Shown here: positions 1 to 7,965 of the stretch, piece by piece | Position numbering within the stretch: position 1 is the first letter of the stretch | Layout of the letters: the number at the start of each line of letters is the position of its first letter | Origin: Campylobacteraceae bacterium | GTDB lineage: Bacteria > Campylobacterota > Campylobacteria > Campylobacterales > JALSKU01 | NCBI GenBank assembly: GCA_015488975.1 | Contig: WFMT01000300.1 | Span: 1-18,442, forward strand | DNA length: 18,442 bases | Direction of reading: 5' to 3' | Made by a program: the position numbers and the translations under genes | The notes under the pieces: model-generated | Databases searched by the model: none | What the model was told of the DNA's origin: nothing | Seen by the model: the letters and a program-made list of their open reading frames with translations, nothing else

Positions 1-857
1 AAATTGATGAAATTATAAAGCTTTCAACCCATATCAGCTTTAACTCATTTTCGCAGTACAAGAGGTATAAAAAAAAGATAAAAGATGGAGTAAGCCCCGG
101 CATAAGAGTCAATCCTGAATCATCTTTTGCTACTGCAAAATTATATAATCCATGTGCTTTAAAATCAAGATTAGGGGTAACATTGAGTGAGTTTGAGCCT
201 GAATTTTTAGACGGCATAGAGGGTCTTCATTTTCATGCTTTGTGTGAGCAAAATGCTGATGCCTTAGAGATCGTTCTTAAAAGCTTTGAAGAAAAGTTTG
301 GTAACTTCATATCTAAAATGAAATGGATAAATTTCGGAGGTGGTCATCATATCACAAGAGATGATTATGATGTGCATAAGCTCATAGCAATAATAAAAAA
401 TTTTAAAAAAAGATATAACAATATAGAAGTATTTTTAGAACCAGGAGAAGCTGTGGGATGGAGAAGTGGTGTATTGGTAGCTACTGTTCTTGATAAAATT
501 GTTAATGATATGGATATAGCTATACTTGATACTTCAGCCGAAGCTCATATGCCAGATACCATCATTATGCCTTATCGTGCAGAAATTAGAAATGCCGGGT
601 TAAAAGATGAAAAAAGATATACACTAAGACTCGGAGGCAATAGCTGCTTAGCGGGTGATATCATGGGGGACTATAGTTTTGATGAGCCCTTGGAAATCGG
701 TCAAAAAATCATCTTTGAAGATCAAATGCATTATAGTATAGTAAAAAATACAACTTTTAACGGAATCAAGCTTCCTTCGCTTGGAATTTTAAGAAAAAAT
801 GGAAAATTTGAAATAGTTAAAAAGTTCAATTATAGCGATTATAAAAGAAGAAATTAA
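1..857 (+). CDS. nspC: Carboxynorspermidine decarboxylase, 5'-truncated by window edge
   Basis: PLP-dependent decarboxylase that converts carboxynorspermidine (or carboxyspermidine) to norspermidine (or spermidine) in the cytoplasm; this is the usual spermidine route in Campylobacterota. The reading frame is open from base 3, so the ATG at 183 is internal. The upstream codons encode the family stretch YNPCALKSRLGV, about residues 45-57 of the visible 284. Further family motifs are HFHALCEQ (76-83), the glycine-rich phosphate-binding FGGGHH (about 111-116), EPGEAVGW (146-153) and SCLAGD (214-219), whose Cys and Asp are the expected active-site residues contributed across the dimer. Roughly 95-100 N-terminal residues, including the PLP lysine, lie outside the window. 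The 3' end is intact. The downstream trk genes have their own promoter, so the neighbourhood gives no functional link. Confidence 0.93.
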   Translation, partial: IDEIIKLSTHISFNSFSQYKRYKKKIKDGVSPGIRVNPESSFATAKLYNPCALKSRLGVTLSEFEPEFLDGIEGLHFHALCEQNADALEIVLKSFEEKFGNFISKMKWINFGGGHHITRDDYDVHKLIAIIKNFKKRYNNIEVFLEPGEAVGWRSGVLVATVLDKIVNDMDIAILDTSAEAHMPDTIIMPYRAEIRNAGLKDEKRYTLRLGGNSCLAGDIMGDYSFDEPLEIGQKIIFEDQMHYSIVKNTTFNGIKLPSLGILRKNGKFEIVKKFNYSDYKRRN

Positions 858-876
858 TTTTAAATGATAAAAAGAG

Positions 877-882
877 TATAAT
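877..882 (+). promoter_or_regulatory. -10 box for trkA-trkH
   Basis: A perfect TATAAT lies in the 47-base gap after nspC, 22 bases before the trkA ATG. It predicts a leader of about 15 nt containing the Shine-Dalgarno GGAG (895-898). No -35 hexamer is evident, as is usual for sigma-70 promoters in Campylobacterota. Confidence 0.5.
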
Positions 883-904
883 TTAAGAAATAGTTGGAGT
901 GTAA

Positions 905-2218
905 ATGGATATTATAATAGCAGGAGCGGGAGGAGTCGGTTTTAGGCTGGCCGAAACTCTTTGCTCAAAACATAATGTAACAGTTATTGATAAAAATGAA
1001 GATGCCTTAAACAGGCTTCAAGAGAGTATTGATATATTGGCTATTGCAGGCAATATCGAAGATCCGAAAACTTATCAAATGCTGACAGATAAAGATTATG
1101 GACTCTTTATAGCCGTAACTGATATAGATGAGGCAAATATTATCTCTACTTTAATAGCTGAAGAAACTATAGAAGTAAAAGATAAAATAATCCGTCTTAA
1201 GAATGATTTTTTTGCAAAAAGCTCTATAGGCGAGAAATTGGGTATAAGTGCTTCAGTTTTCCCTTTTTCCATATCTGCAACTTCAGTTGAAGCTTTGCTT
1301 GATTTTCCCAAAGCTAACAATGTGAAAAGTTTTAGTAATTTTACGCAAAAATTGATATCTGTGAGGGCTCAAAGTTCTTTGTCCTATGATGAAGTGATAT
1401 CCGATACTATTAAGATAACAGGGATAGAAAGAGATAAAAATTTTTTTATTCCAAATAGTTATGAAAACATACAGAAAAATGATTTGATATATCTTTTTGG
1501 AGGCGAGAGAGATATCAAAGAGTTATGTGCTGCTCTTGAGCCGGAAATGCCTGATGAAATTAAAAATATCGCAATATTTGGAGCCGATGTTTTAGGAGTA
1601 GAGATTGCTATGCAACTTTCAAAGCATAATATTAATATAAAATTAATGGAAAAAGATTTGAAAAGATGTGAAAATGCTTCTGATGTATTGCAAGAAAATG
1701 TCGCAGTTATAAATAGTAAGTATGGGGATTATCAATTATTTAAAGATGAGGGATTGAAAAATGCCGATATGCTCATAGCTTCAACAAAAAATGATGAAGA
1801 AAATATAATAAAATGCCTTGAAGCAAAAGAGTATGGCATAAAAAAAGTAGTGGCTATAAACAATGATATAAAACATTATTATTTGATGCATAAATTAGGA
1901 ATTATTACAGTAAGAGGACCCAAAACAAATGCTTATTACTCTATTTTGGAAAAGATAAGTTCAAATTCTTTGATTTCACAAAGGCAGTATTGTGGGGGCA
2001 AGGGGATACTTCTTAGTAGAAAAATATTGAAAGATTCTATACTTTTAGATACAAAAATAAGTCCTTACAAAAAGGATGATGCTTGCGCATTTGTAGTTCG
2101 AGAAGATAAAATACAAATGTTTGACGAAAGCAGAAATGTCGAAGTTGGCGATGTCGTAGTGATTTTTGGATTAATCAAAAATGAGGAGAGCTTGAAAAAG
2201 TGGATAAGCTCTCTATAA
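905..2218 (+). CDS. trkA: Trk potassium uptake system NAD-binding regulatory protein TrkA
   Basis: Cytoplasmic gating subunit of the Trk K+ uptake system; it binds NAD(H) or nucleotide and controls the TrkH channel. At 437 aa it has the usual tandem RCK (Rossmann plus TrkA-C) architecture. The first dinucleotide fold starts at residue 3 with GAGGVG (7-12) and an acidic residue at the end of strand 2 (D29). The second fold starts near residue 221 with a degenerate loop GADVLG (226-231). Each fold is followed by a TrkA-C-like segment, around 140-215 and 355-437. The ATG at 905 has a GGAG seven bases upstream. The gene overlaps trkH by 19 bases, which points to translational coupling and a two-gene operon. 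Confidence 0.93.
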   Translation: MDIIIAGAGGVGFRLAETLCSKHNVTVIDKNEDALNRLQESIDILAIAGNIEDPKTYQMLTDKDYGLFIAVTDIDEANIISTLIAEETIEVKDKIIRLKNDFFAKSSIGEKLGISASVFPFSISATSVEALLDFPKANNVKSFSNFTQKLISVRAQSSLSYDEVISDTIKITGIERDKNFFIPNSYENIQKNDLIYLFGGERDIKELCAALEPEMPDEIKNIAIFGADVLGVEIAMQLSKHNINIKLMEKDLKRCENASDVLQENVAVINSKYGDYQLFKDEGLKNADMLIASTKNDEENIIKCLEAKEYGIKKVVAINNDIKHYYLMHKLGIITVRGPKTNAYYSILEKISSNSLISQRQYCGGKGILLSRKILKDSILLDTKISPYKKDDACAFVVREDKIQMFDESRNVEVGDVVVIFGLIKNEESLKKWISSL

Positions 2219-3654
2219 AAAATATCTTAAAATTTATCTCTATTACAGAGATGGCACTTAGTCTTTTTTTTCTTATACCAGTTGTAGTTGGTTATATATA
2301 TCATGAAAATGCAAATGATTTTTTGCTGTTTGATATTTTTTGTTTGGTTGTGAGTACTACTGTATTTTTATTGTTGAGAAATCATAAAGTTGACTTAAAT
2401 ATTAAAGAAGGTGTTTTAGCGGTTAACCTTGTTTGGATATTACTTGGATTTATGGGTGCTATCCCTTTGGTAATATATACAAATATATCTTTAAGCTCAG
2501 GTTTTTTTGAAGCAATAAGCGGGTTTACCACCACAGGAGCTACTGTATATGCAGATGTAGAGTCGCTGCCTAAGATGGCACTAATGCTAAGATCTTTAAC
2601 ACACTGGTTGGGAGGCATGGGAATCATAGTCTTAGGAGTAGGGTTGTTTTCTCTTATCAATCCAAGTGGTTCTTTAACTCTTTTTAAAGCAGAATCAACC
2701 GGTATTGCTACTGAAAAGATTACTCCTAAGATAAAAGATACCGCATTAAGGCTTTGGGGGGTTTACACTGTTATAACTTTGCTTAATATCGTAGCACTTC
2801 ATCTTGAAGGTATGGACTTGTTTGATGCAATAAATCACGCTTTTGCTACTGTCTCAACGGGAGGATTTTCTACAAAAAATGCTTCAATGGGATATTACAA
2901 CAGTAATTCATTAATCATTTGGACGACTACTGTTTTTATGTTTATTTCCGGTATTAACTTTTTGGCACATTTAAGATTTTTTTATGATGATGTGAGTGGC
3001 TATGAGAGTGAAGAGACTATATGGTATTTCAAGATATTTGTTGTTTTATCTTTGGCTTTGTCGTTGGTACATTATTCTTTTAGTAAAGATAGTTTGTATT
3101 TCTCATTAACTCATGGCTTTTTTACTGTTTCATCCATACTTACAACGACTGGTTTTGTCTCTGTGGATTATGAAAAATGGGGTCAATTTGCCGTAGCTAT
3201 CATATTTATAGCAATGCTAATTGGCGGCAATACAGGCTCAACTGCAGGTGGAATAAAGGTGGTAAGATATATTGTATTATTTAAATCTTTAGGTCTTGAA
3301 ATAAAAAAGATTTTATATCCAAATGCAATATTTAATATATTTTTAAATGGTTTTAAAGTAAAACCAAATGTATTAAATGCAATTGTTGGATTTTTTATAC
3401 TTTTTGTTATTTCAAATACATTTTTAACATTATATCTTTATGCCAGAGGTTATGATGCTTTGACCTCCATAAGTGCATCCATAGCTTGTATAGGAAATAT
3501 AGGACCAGGTTTTGGACATGTGGGACCTGTAAATAATTATGGCTTTTTTTCATGGTATGATAAGATAATACTTGCTGTCTTTATGATAATTGGTCGTCTT
3601 GAATTTTATACAGTCGCACTTCTTTTTACTAAAAGTTTTTGGAAAAAATTTTAA
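2200..3654 (+). CDS. trkH: Trk potassium uptake channel subunit TrkH
   Basis: Inner-membrane K+ translocation subunit with four pore-loop repeats. All four selectivity-filter segments are visible: SGFTTTGAT (filter TTTG around 110-113), VSTGGFST (219-222), SILTTTGFVS (315-318) and IGNIGPG (431-437). The conserved GGNTGSTAGGIK (342-353) sits in the loop before the fourth repeat. The length of 484 aa is normal. The start is GTG inside the end of trkA, with GAGGAG about 11 bases upstream; no better in-frame start was seen. It is co-transcribed with trkA, and the two products form the Trk complex. The gene ends 8 bases before the convergent patatin gene, with no clear hairpin between them. Confidence 0.94.
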   Translation: MDKLSIKNILKFISITEMALSLFFLIPVVVGYIYHENANDFLLFDIFCLVVSTTVFLLLRNHKVDLNIKEGVLAVNLVWILLGFMGAIPLVIYTNISLSSGFFEAISGFTTTGATVYADVESLPKMALMLRSLTHWLGGMGIIVLGVGLFSLINPSGSLTLFKAESTGIATEKITPKIKDTALRLWGVYTVITLLNIVALHLEGMDLFDAINHAFATVSTGGFSTKNASMGYYNSNSLIIWTTTVFMFISGINFLAHLRFFYDDVSGYESEETIWYFKIFVVLSLALSLVHYSFSKDSLYFSLTHGFFTVSSILTTTGFVSVDYEKWGQFAVAIIFIAMLIGGNTGSTAGGIKVVRYIVLFKSLGLEIKKILYPNAIFNIFLNGFKVKPNVLNAIVGFFILFVISNTFLTLYLYARGYDALTSISASIACIGNIGPGFGHVGPVNNYGFFSWYDKIILAVFMIIGRLEFYTVALLFTKSFWKKF

Positions 3655-3662
3655 TATTTATA

Positions 3663-4529
3663 TTAAGTACCGAATTTCTCCGATAGTGCTTTTTTAGTTG
3701 CATCTTTACCAATTTCGATAAATTCCTCAGCTTTGTAAAATTCATAAAAATCACCTATGTCAATGGGAATATTTATCATAACATCAGGTGTATATTCGGC
3801 AGTTTTGTATCTTGTGAGTGCATTTTGCATCAAGTTTAGAGAAGTCTGCATAATCTGAAAATAGCCCAGTTCCTCCTTTTTATTTTTGCCTTTTGAAGCT
3901 TTATTTTCAAAATAACTAAATATATTATTTTTTTGCTCTATTTGCTTTTGTGTATTTTTCTTTTTATAAATATTCGGTATATCAGCATTTAAATTGACAC
4001 AGATTTTGATTTCTGTCATATCACTTATAGTCGGTGCAACAGGGAGTGGATTTAAAACGCCGCCGTCAACAAAGTAATGTGTTTTTATCTTTTTTGGTGT
4101 TAAGATAGTAGGTATGGATGCAGAAGCCCTTATGGCAGTAGCTAAATCTCCTTTTTGAAACCAAGCTTCTTTTTTTGCTGTCAAATCAGTAGCAACAGCA
4201 GTAAATTTTATAGGCAAATCTTCTATATTCACTTTCCCTATGATTTTATTTATACCTTGAAAAATTTTTTCACCCTTTATGAAACCTGATGAATTAAAAG
4301 ATATGTCCAATAGTTTAAGAATATCAAATTTCGATAGTGGGATCACCCATTGCTTATATTCTTCCATTTTGCCACAAGCATAAAGTCCTCCTATCAATGC
4401 ACCCATTGAAGAGCCGGATATTGAATCGATTTGGTATCCTAAATTTAGAAGTTCCTCTATAACTCCGATATGGGCATATCCTCTTGCCCCTCCGCTACCA
4501 AGAATGAGCGATACTGTTTTTGTCTTCAT
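3663..4529 (-). CDS. Patatin-like phospholipase (RssA/YchK-type acyl hydrolase)
   Basis: Probable serine acyl hydrolase (phospholipase A or lysophospholipase type), cytoplasmic with no signal peptide. The 288-aa protein has the full patatin catalytic set: oxyanion-hole loop GSGGARG (11-17), nucleophile elbow GSSMG (39-43, Ser41) and the DGG motif (155-157, Asp155), which give the Ser-Asp dyad. The family block AIRASASIP (132-140) is also present. A lysine-rich insert around residues 190-220 is low in complexity. The start codon overlaps the TetR stop codon (ATGA), so it is the second gene of a TetR-patatin unit divergent from an efflux operon. The real substrate is unknown; the shared regulatory region suggests a link to membrane lipid damage or to whatever the pump exports. 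Confidence 0.88.
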   Translation of the reverse strand: MKTKTVSLILGSGGARGYAHIGVIEELLNLGYQIDSISGSSMGALIGGLYACGKMEEYKQWVIPLSKFDILKLLDISFNSSGFIKGEKIFQGINKIIGKVNIEDLPIKFTAVATDLTAKKEAWFQKGDLATAIRASASIPTILTPKKIKTHYFVDGGVLNPLPVAPTISDMTEIKICVNLNADIPNIYKKKNTQKQIEQKNNIFSYFENKASKGKNKKEELGYFQIMQTSLNLMQNALTRYKTAEYTPDVMINIPIDIGDFYEFYKAEEFIEIGKDATKKALSEKFGT

Positions 4530-5122
4530 TCTAACATTCCATGCAAAAAAGTATCCAGTATAACTTTTGCAAGTTTGTCACCACATTCATCGTCTATATT
4601 GTTATTTAGGCAATATTCAATATATCCTAAGGTGTAAGCATTGTATGCGTAAGCCAGTTGCAAAGGATTTTTAATTTTTATATTATAAGAATTCTCCAAA
4701 TCTTTAAATTGTAGTGATAGAAATTCTTGAATTATAAGAGATGGGTTTTTATTGTTAAATTTTACGAAAAAGAGTGGATCGCCACTTATGGGATCTAAAA
4801 TTGCTTTCCTTTTTTCCTGAAATATTTTTAATTTTAATTTTGTAAAAATAAGAAGCTTCTCTTGAGCAAAGTTTGTATCTTTACAATTTTCTATCAAAGT
4901 GTTATAAAAATTATTAATTTGATAAAGAACATACTCATAAAACATTTTATCCTTTGATTCAAAAAGTTGATATAACTGACCTACTGAAATACTGCATTTT
5001 TTTGCCAAGTCATTTATTTTTAAAGAGTTATATCCAACTTCTTCAATATATTTTCCAGCTTCTTGCAAAATCAATTCTTTTTTATAAGATATAACTTTTG
5101 ATTTAATTTGATTTTTTATCAA
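4526..5122 (-). CDS. TetR/AcrR-family transcriptional regulator
   Basis: DNA-binding repressor of 198 aa. The N-terminal helix-turn-helix runs over about residues 15-62, with the recognition part KINDLAKKCSISVGQLYQLF at 35-54 followed by SKDKMFYEYV, a typical TetR pattern. The C-terminal half (about 65-198) is helical with no recognised motif, as expected for a ligand-binding and dimerisation domain. The start is TTG with AGGA about eight bases upstream; no ATG alternative lies nearby. The gene overlaps the patatin gene by 4 bases and is divergent from the adaptor-pump-TolC operon. It therefore most likely represses both units through the palindrome at 5157-5201 and is autoregulated. The ligand is unknown. 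Confidence 0.88.
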   Translation of the reverse strand: MIKNQIKSKVISYKKELILQEAGKYIEEVGYNSLKINDLAKKCSISVGQLYQLFESKDKMFYEYVLYQINNFYNTLIENCKDTNFAQEKLLIFTKLKLKIFQEKRKAILDPISGDPLFFVKFNNKNPSLIIQEFLSLQFKDLENSYNIKIKNPLQLAYAYNAYTLGYIEYCLNNNIDDECGDKLAKVILDTFLHGMLE

Positions 5123-5156
5123 TTAATTTTCCTTGTTCATGTCGAATTTTAAGTCT

Positions 5157-5201
5157 TAAGTGTCCAACTATAATATATGATATATTGTAGTTGGACACTT
5201 A
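5157..5201. promoter_or_regulatory. 45-bp near-perfect palindrome, probable TetR operator with divergent -10 boxes
   Basis: The arms match at 21 of 22 positions around the single central base G5179. The outer arms are TAAGTGTCCAACTA and its exact complement; the inner part is AT-rich with one mismatched pair. A perfect TATAAT (5169-5174, + strand) and a TACAAT on the other strand (about 5184-5189) lie inside the palindrome. A dimer bound here would block both divergent promoters. It is the only such structure in the 159-base gap between the TetR gene and the adaptor gene. Confidence 0.72.
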
Positions 5202-5281
5202 TTATATAAATATTCTTCTTAATTCAGAATAAATTTATAAAAAAATGAATATAATTCATAAATAAATTTTCGGAGCGTTTT

Positions 5282-6412
5282 ATGAGAAAAATCGGAGTAG
5301 CGGTTATAATAATTTTGGTAATTGTCTTTGCTTATGAGGGTTATAATTATCTTGATTACAGGTCTAAAAATGCAGTTAGTGATGCCGGTTTTGTAAAAAG
5401 CGATTCTCTTGGTGTATTAAATTTTAAAGTTGGCGGAAAAATAGATAAACTTTTAAAACAAGAAGGAGATGCTGTAAAAAAAGGTGAACTTCTTGCTTCC
5501 ATCGATGATAGAGATTTTATTGTTACAAGAGATAAGGTAGCAAATGATATAAAATCATTGTCAAATACTGCCAGTGCTTTAGTATTTAAAAAGCAGAGAA
5601 TTCAAAAAGAGATAAAAATATCAAAAAATATAGCTAAAAATAGTATAGAAAGTTTTAAGCAGAATATATCTTCTTTGAAACTTGCCATAAAAGCAAATCT
5701 TATTAAATTATCTTTATTGTATAAAAATACAAAACGGTATAAAAATTTATTAAATAAAAAGCTTATATCCAAAAACAAGTTTGAGCAAATGCAAACTTCT
5801 AAAAATTCTCTAAAAAATTCGGTACAGGCTCAAAAGAAAAAATTAATTTCTGCACAAACAAATTTAAAAAATATCCAAGAGCAGTTAAACATAGCAATAA
5901 ATAAAGAATTGGCAGTAAAAGAATTGTCTAAAACTATAGAATCTTTAAAATATAAACAGGCTGCATTAAAAGATGTGCTAAAAGAGGTAAATAATAAAAT
6001 TTCATATTGCAATTTATATTCACCTTATGACGGAATTATTGCAAAAAGATTTGTCAACAATAAAAGGGTTATTGCGAAAGGATATCCTGTTTATGCTATT
6101 GTAAATCCAAAAGATATCTATGCTGAAGTGTTACTTTCTGAAAAAAAACTTCAAGGCGTCAGAAAAGGCGATAGCGTAAAAATACAAGCTGATGCTTTAC
6201 CAAATAAAACATTTAAGGGTGTGGTGGAGTCTATTTTGCCAACTTCTGCATCAACTTTTTCTTTAGTGCCTCGAGATATTGCTAGCGGAGAATTTACCAA
6301 ACTTGACCAAAGATTTATAGTTCGGATAAGATTAAAAGAAAAAGAGGGTTTAAAAGTCGGTATGAGTTTAAATGTAGCTATAAAAAGAGATAAAAATTCA
6401 GGAATTCTTTGA
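5282..6412 (+). CDS. HlyD/EmrA-family periplasmic adaptor (membrane fusion protein)
   Basis: Inner-membrane-anchored adaptor that links the MFS pump to the TolC-like channel. The 376-aa protein has one N-terminal membrane anchor (about 5-20) and a first lipoyl half with VGGKIDKLLKQEGDAVKKGE (50-69). A long Lys/Asn-rich coiled-coil hairpin follows (about 80-240). The second lipoyl half then begins SPYDGIIAKRFV (247-258), and a beta-barrel domain runs to the C-terminus. The length and order fit EmrA. The ATG has GGAG (5272-5275) at good spacing. The stop overlaps the pump start by 4 bases (TTGA). The coiled-coil region is extremely AT-rich, so its exact sequence is weakly constrained. The homology call is firm; the exported substrate is not known. 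Confidence 0.9.
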   Translation: MRKIGVAVIIILVIVFAYEGYNYLDYRSKNAVSDAGFVKSDSLGVLNFKVGGKIDKLLKQEGDAVKKGELLASIDDRDFIVTRDKVANDIKSLSNTASALVFKKQRIQKEIKISKNIAKNSIESFKQNISSLKLAIKANLIKLSLLYKNTKRYKNLLNKKLISKNKFEQMQTSKNSLKNSVQAQKKKLISAQTNLKNIQEQLNIAINKELAVKELSKTIESLKYKQAALKDVLKEVNNKISYCNLYSPYDGIIAKRFVNNKRVIAKGYPVYAIVNPKDIYAEVLLSEKKLQGVRKGDSVKIQADALPNKTFKGVVESILPTSASTFSLVPRDIASGEFTKLDQRFIVRIRLKEKEGLKVGMSLNVAIKRDKNSGIL

Positions 6413-7965
6413 TACAGATGGAAAATATAGCAAAATCTACAACACAGCATAATTCTTGGGATATGAGTTCTTCAAAAAGAGCGCTATTGAGTGTTATTGT
6501 CATGGTGGGTGCTTTTATGGCGATACTTGATACAACAGTAGTTGACATTATTGTTCCCAAATTGACAGGACCGCTTGCAAGTGATATGTACGGAGTGCAG
6601 TGGATAATAACAAGCTATATGATATCTGCCGCAATAGCACTTTTAATAACAGAATACCTTATAAAGAGATTTGGCTCTAAAAAAATATATATATTGGGTG
6701 TTGTATTATTTACTGTTGCTTCATTTTTTTGTGGGATGAGTGATACTCTTTTCTCTATTATTTCATTTAGGGTTATCGAGGGTGCCGGTGAAGCACTTAT
6801 CATGGTTACAAGCAATATTATGATATTTTCTTATTTCCCCCCCAAAAAGAAAGGTCTTGCTATGGGTATATTTGGTCTTGGCGTAAGTTTTGCTCCTGCG
6901 CTGGGACCTACTTTGGGCGGATATTTGTCTGAATATTATGGATGGAGAATGGTTTTTTTTATTAATGTACCTGTTGGCATATTGCTTACGATATCAGCAA
7001 TGGCATATTTGCCAAAAGATATTGATTTTAAAAAGTTTAAATTAAATTTTATAAGTTTATTGTTTTTGTCAATCGGGACGATAGCTTTGCTTATTATGCT
7101 CTCTAAAGGTCAGGAAAAAGGATGGCTGAATAACTCTTTTATAGGTCTTCTGCTTTTTACCACTATTATAGGTTTTCTTTTATATGCATTAAGTGAAATT
7201 TGTTCAAAGCATAAACTTATAGATTTCTCACTTTTTAAAAATGCCGATTTTACAAACGGTATATTGCTGTATTTCTTTATTATGGGTTTTAGTATGTATC
7301 AGTATTTTTATCTTTTGCCTGTGTATTATGAGCATATAAAAATGTTGCCGACTCTTGATGCCGGTATAGCAGTATTCTCATTTGCTATTTTTATAGGATT
7401 TTTTGCACCGGTGGCAGGAAGTTTATCTGATAAAATTGGTGCTAAAAGAGTACTTCTTATATCAACAGTAATATATCTTTTGACATCATATCTGTTTTTG
7501 CCTATGTTAAATTATTATACTCCATTGTTTGAAGCTAAGTTGCTTACGATACCGTTTGGTGTAGCCATGGGTCTATTTTTTGCTCCTGCAACAGTTTTGC
7601 TTTTAAAGAATGTTCCAAAAGAAAAGGGTGAGCTTGCCATAGTTTTGATGGATTATGTCCGTTTTGTAGGAGGAAGCTTCGGAACAGCGCTTGCTACAAA
7701 TAATATGGAATATTTTAAAAATCTAAACTTTCAACATATGCAAGATTTGCAAAATCCTACATATATATATGATTATTTACATGAAATTAAAAATTTTGCA
7801 GGTATCTCTTTGGACCAGGCAAAAGCAGTATTTGGGGGTTATGAAACATTTATGAGTTATGATTATGGATTTCAAAATGTCTTTTTTCACGCAGCTCAAT
7901 GGGGAGCTATCGGTGGGATATTTGTATTATTGCTTTTTGTAAAATTTAGGAGGGTAAAATCTTGA
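6409..7965 (+). CDS. EmrB/QacA-type MFS (DHA2, 14-TM) drug efflux transporter
   Basis: Inner-membrane proton-driven exporter of 518 aa, the usual DHA2 size, with about 14 membrane segments. Characteristic motifs are LDTTVVDIIVPKL (40-52) in TM1, the W65-containing loop into TM2, motif B RVIEGAGEA (121-129), and motif C-like GLGVSFAPALGPTLGG (156-171) followed by YYGWRMVFFINVPVG (176-190). The annotated start is TTG at 6409, which overlaps the adaptor stop and has AGGA five bases upstream. An ATG at 6418, three codons in, is an alternative start that would give an almost identical protein. With the adaptor and the TolC-like gene it forms an EmrAB-TolC style tripartite pump. FarAB-type fatty-acid efflux pumps belong to the same family, so amphipathic acids are a possible substrate class; this is inference. 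Confidence 0.92.
   Translation: MIQMENIAKSTTQHNSWDMSSSKRALLSVIVMVGAFMAILDTTVVDIIVPKLTGPLASDMYGVQWIITSYMISAAIALLITEYLIKRFGSKKIYILGVVLFTVASFFCGMSDTLFSIISFRVIEGAGEALIMVTSNIMIFSYFPPKKKGLAMGIFGLGVSFAPALGPTLGGYLSEYYGWRMVFFINVPVGILLTISAMAYLPKDIDFKKFKLNFISLLFLSIGTIALLIMLSKGQEKGWLNNSFIGLLLFTTIIGFLLYALSEICSKHKLIDFSLFKNADFTNGILLYFFIMGFSMYQYFYLLPVYYEHIKMLPTLDAGIAVFSFAIFIGFFAPVAGSLSDKIGAKRVLLISTVIYLLTSYLFLPMLNYYTPLFEAKLLTIPFGVAMGLFFAPATVLLLKNVPKEKGELAIVLMDYVRFVGGSFGTALATNNMEYFKNLNFQHMQDLQNPTYIYDYLHEIKNFAGISLDQAKAVFGGYETFMSYDYGFQNVFFHAAQWGAIGGIFVLLLFVKFRRVKS

Noticed and set aside
183..185. ATG at 183 as the start of the first gene
   Set aside because: The same frame is open to the window edge and encodes NspC motifs upstream, so this Met is internal and the gene is simply cut by the window.
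5157..5201. Intrinsic terminator for one of the divergent units
   Set aside because: It lies between the 5' ends of two divergent genes, has no T-run, and contains -10 boxes, so an operator is the better explanation.
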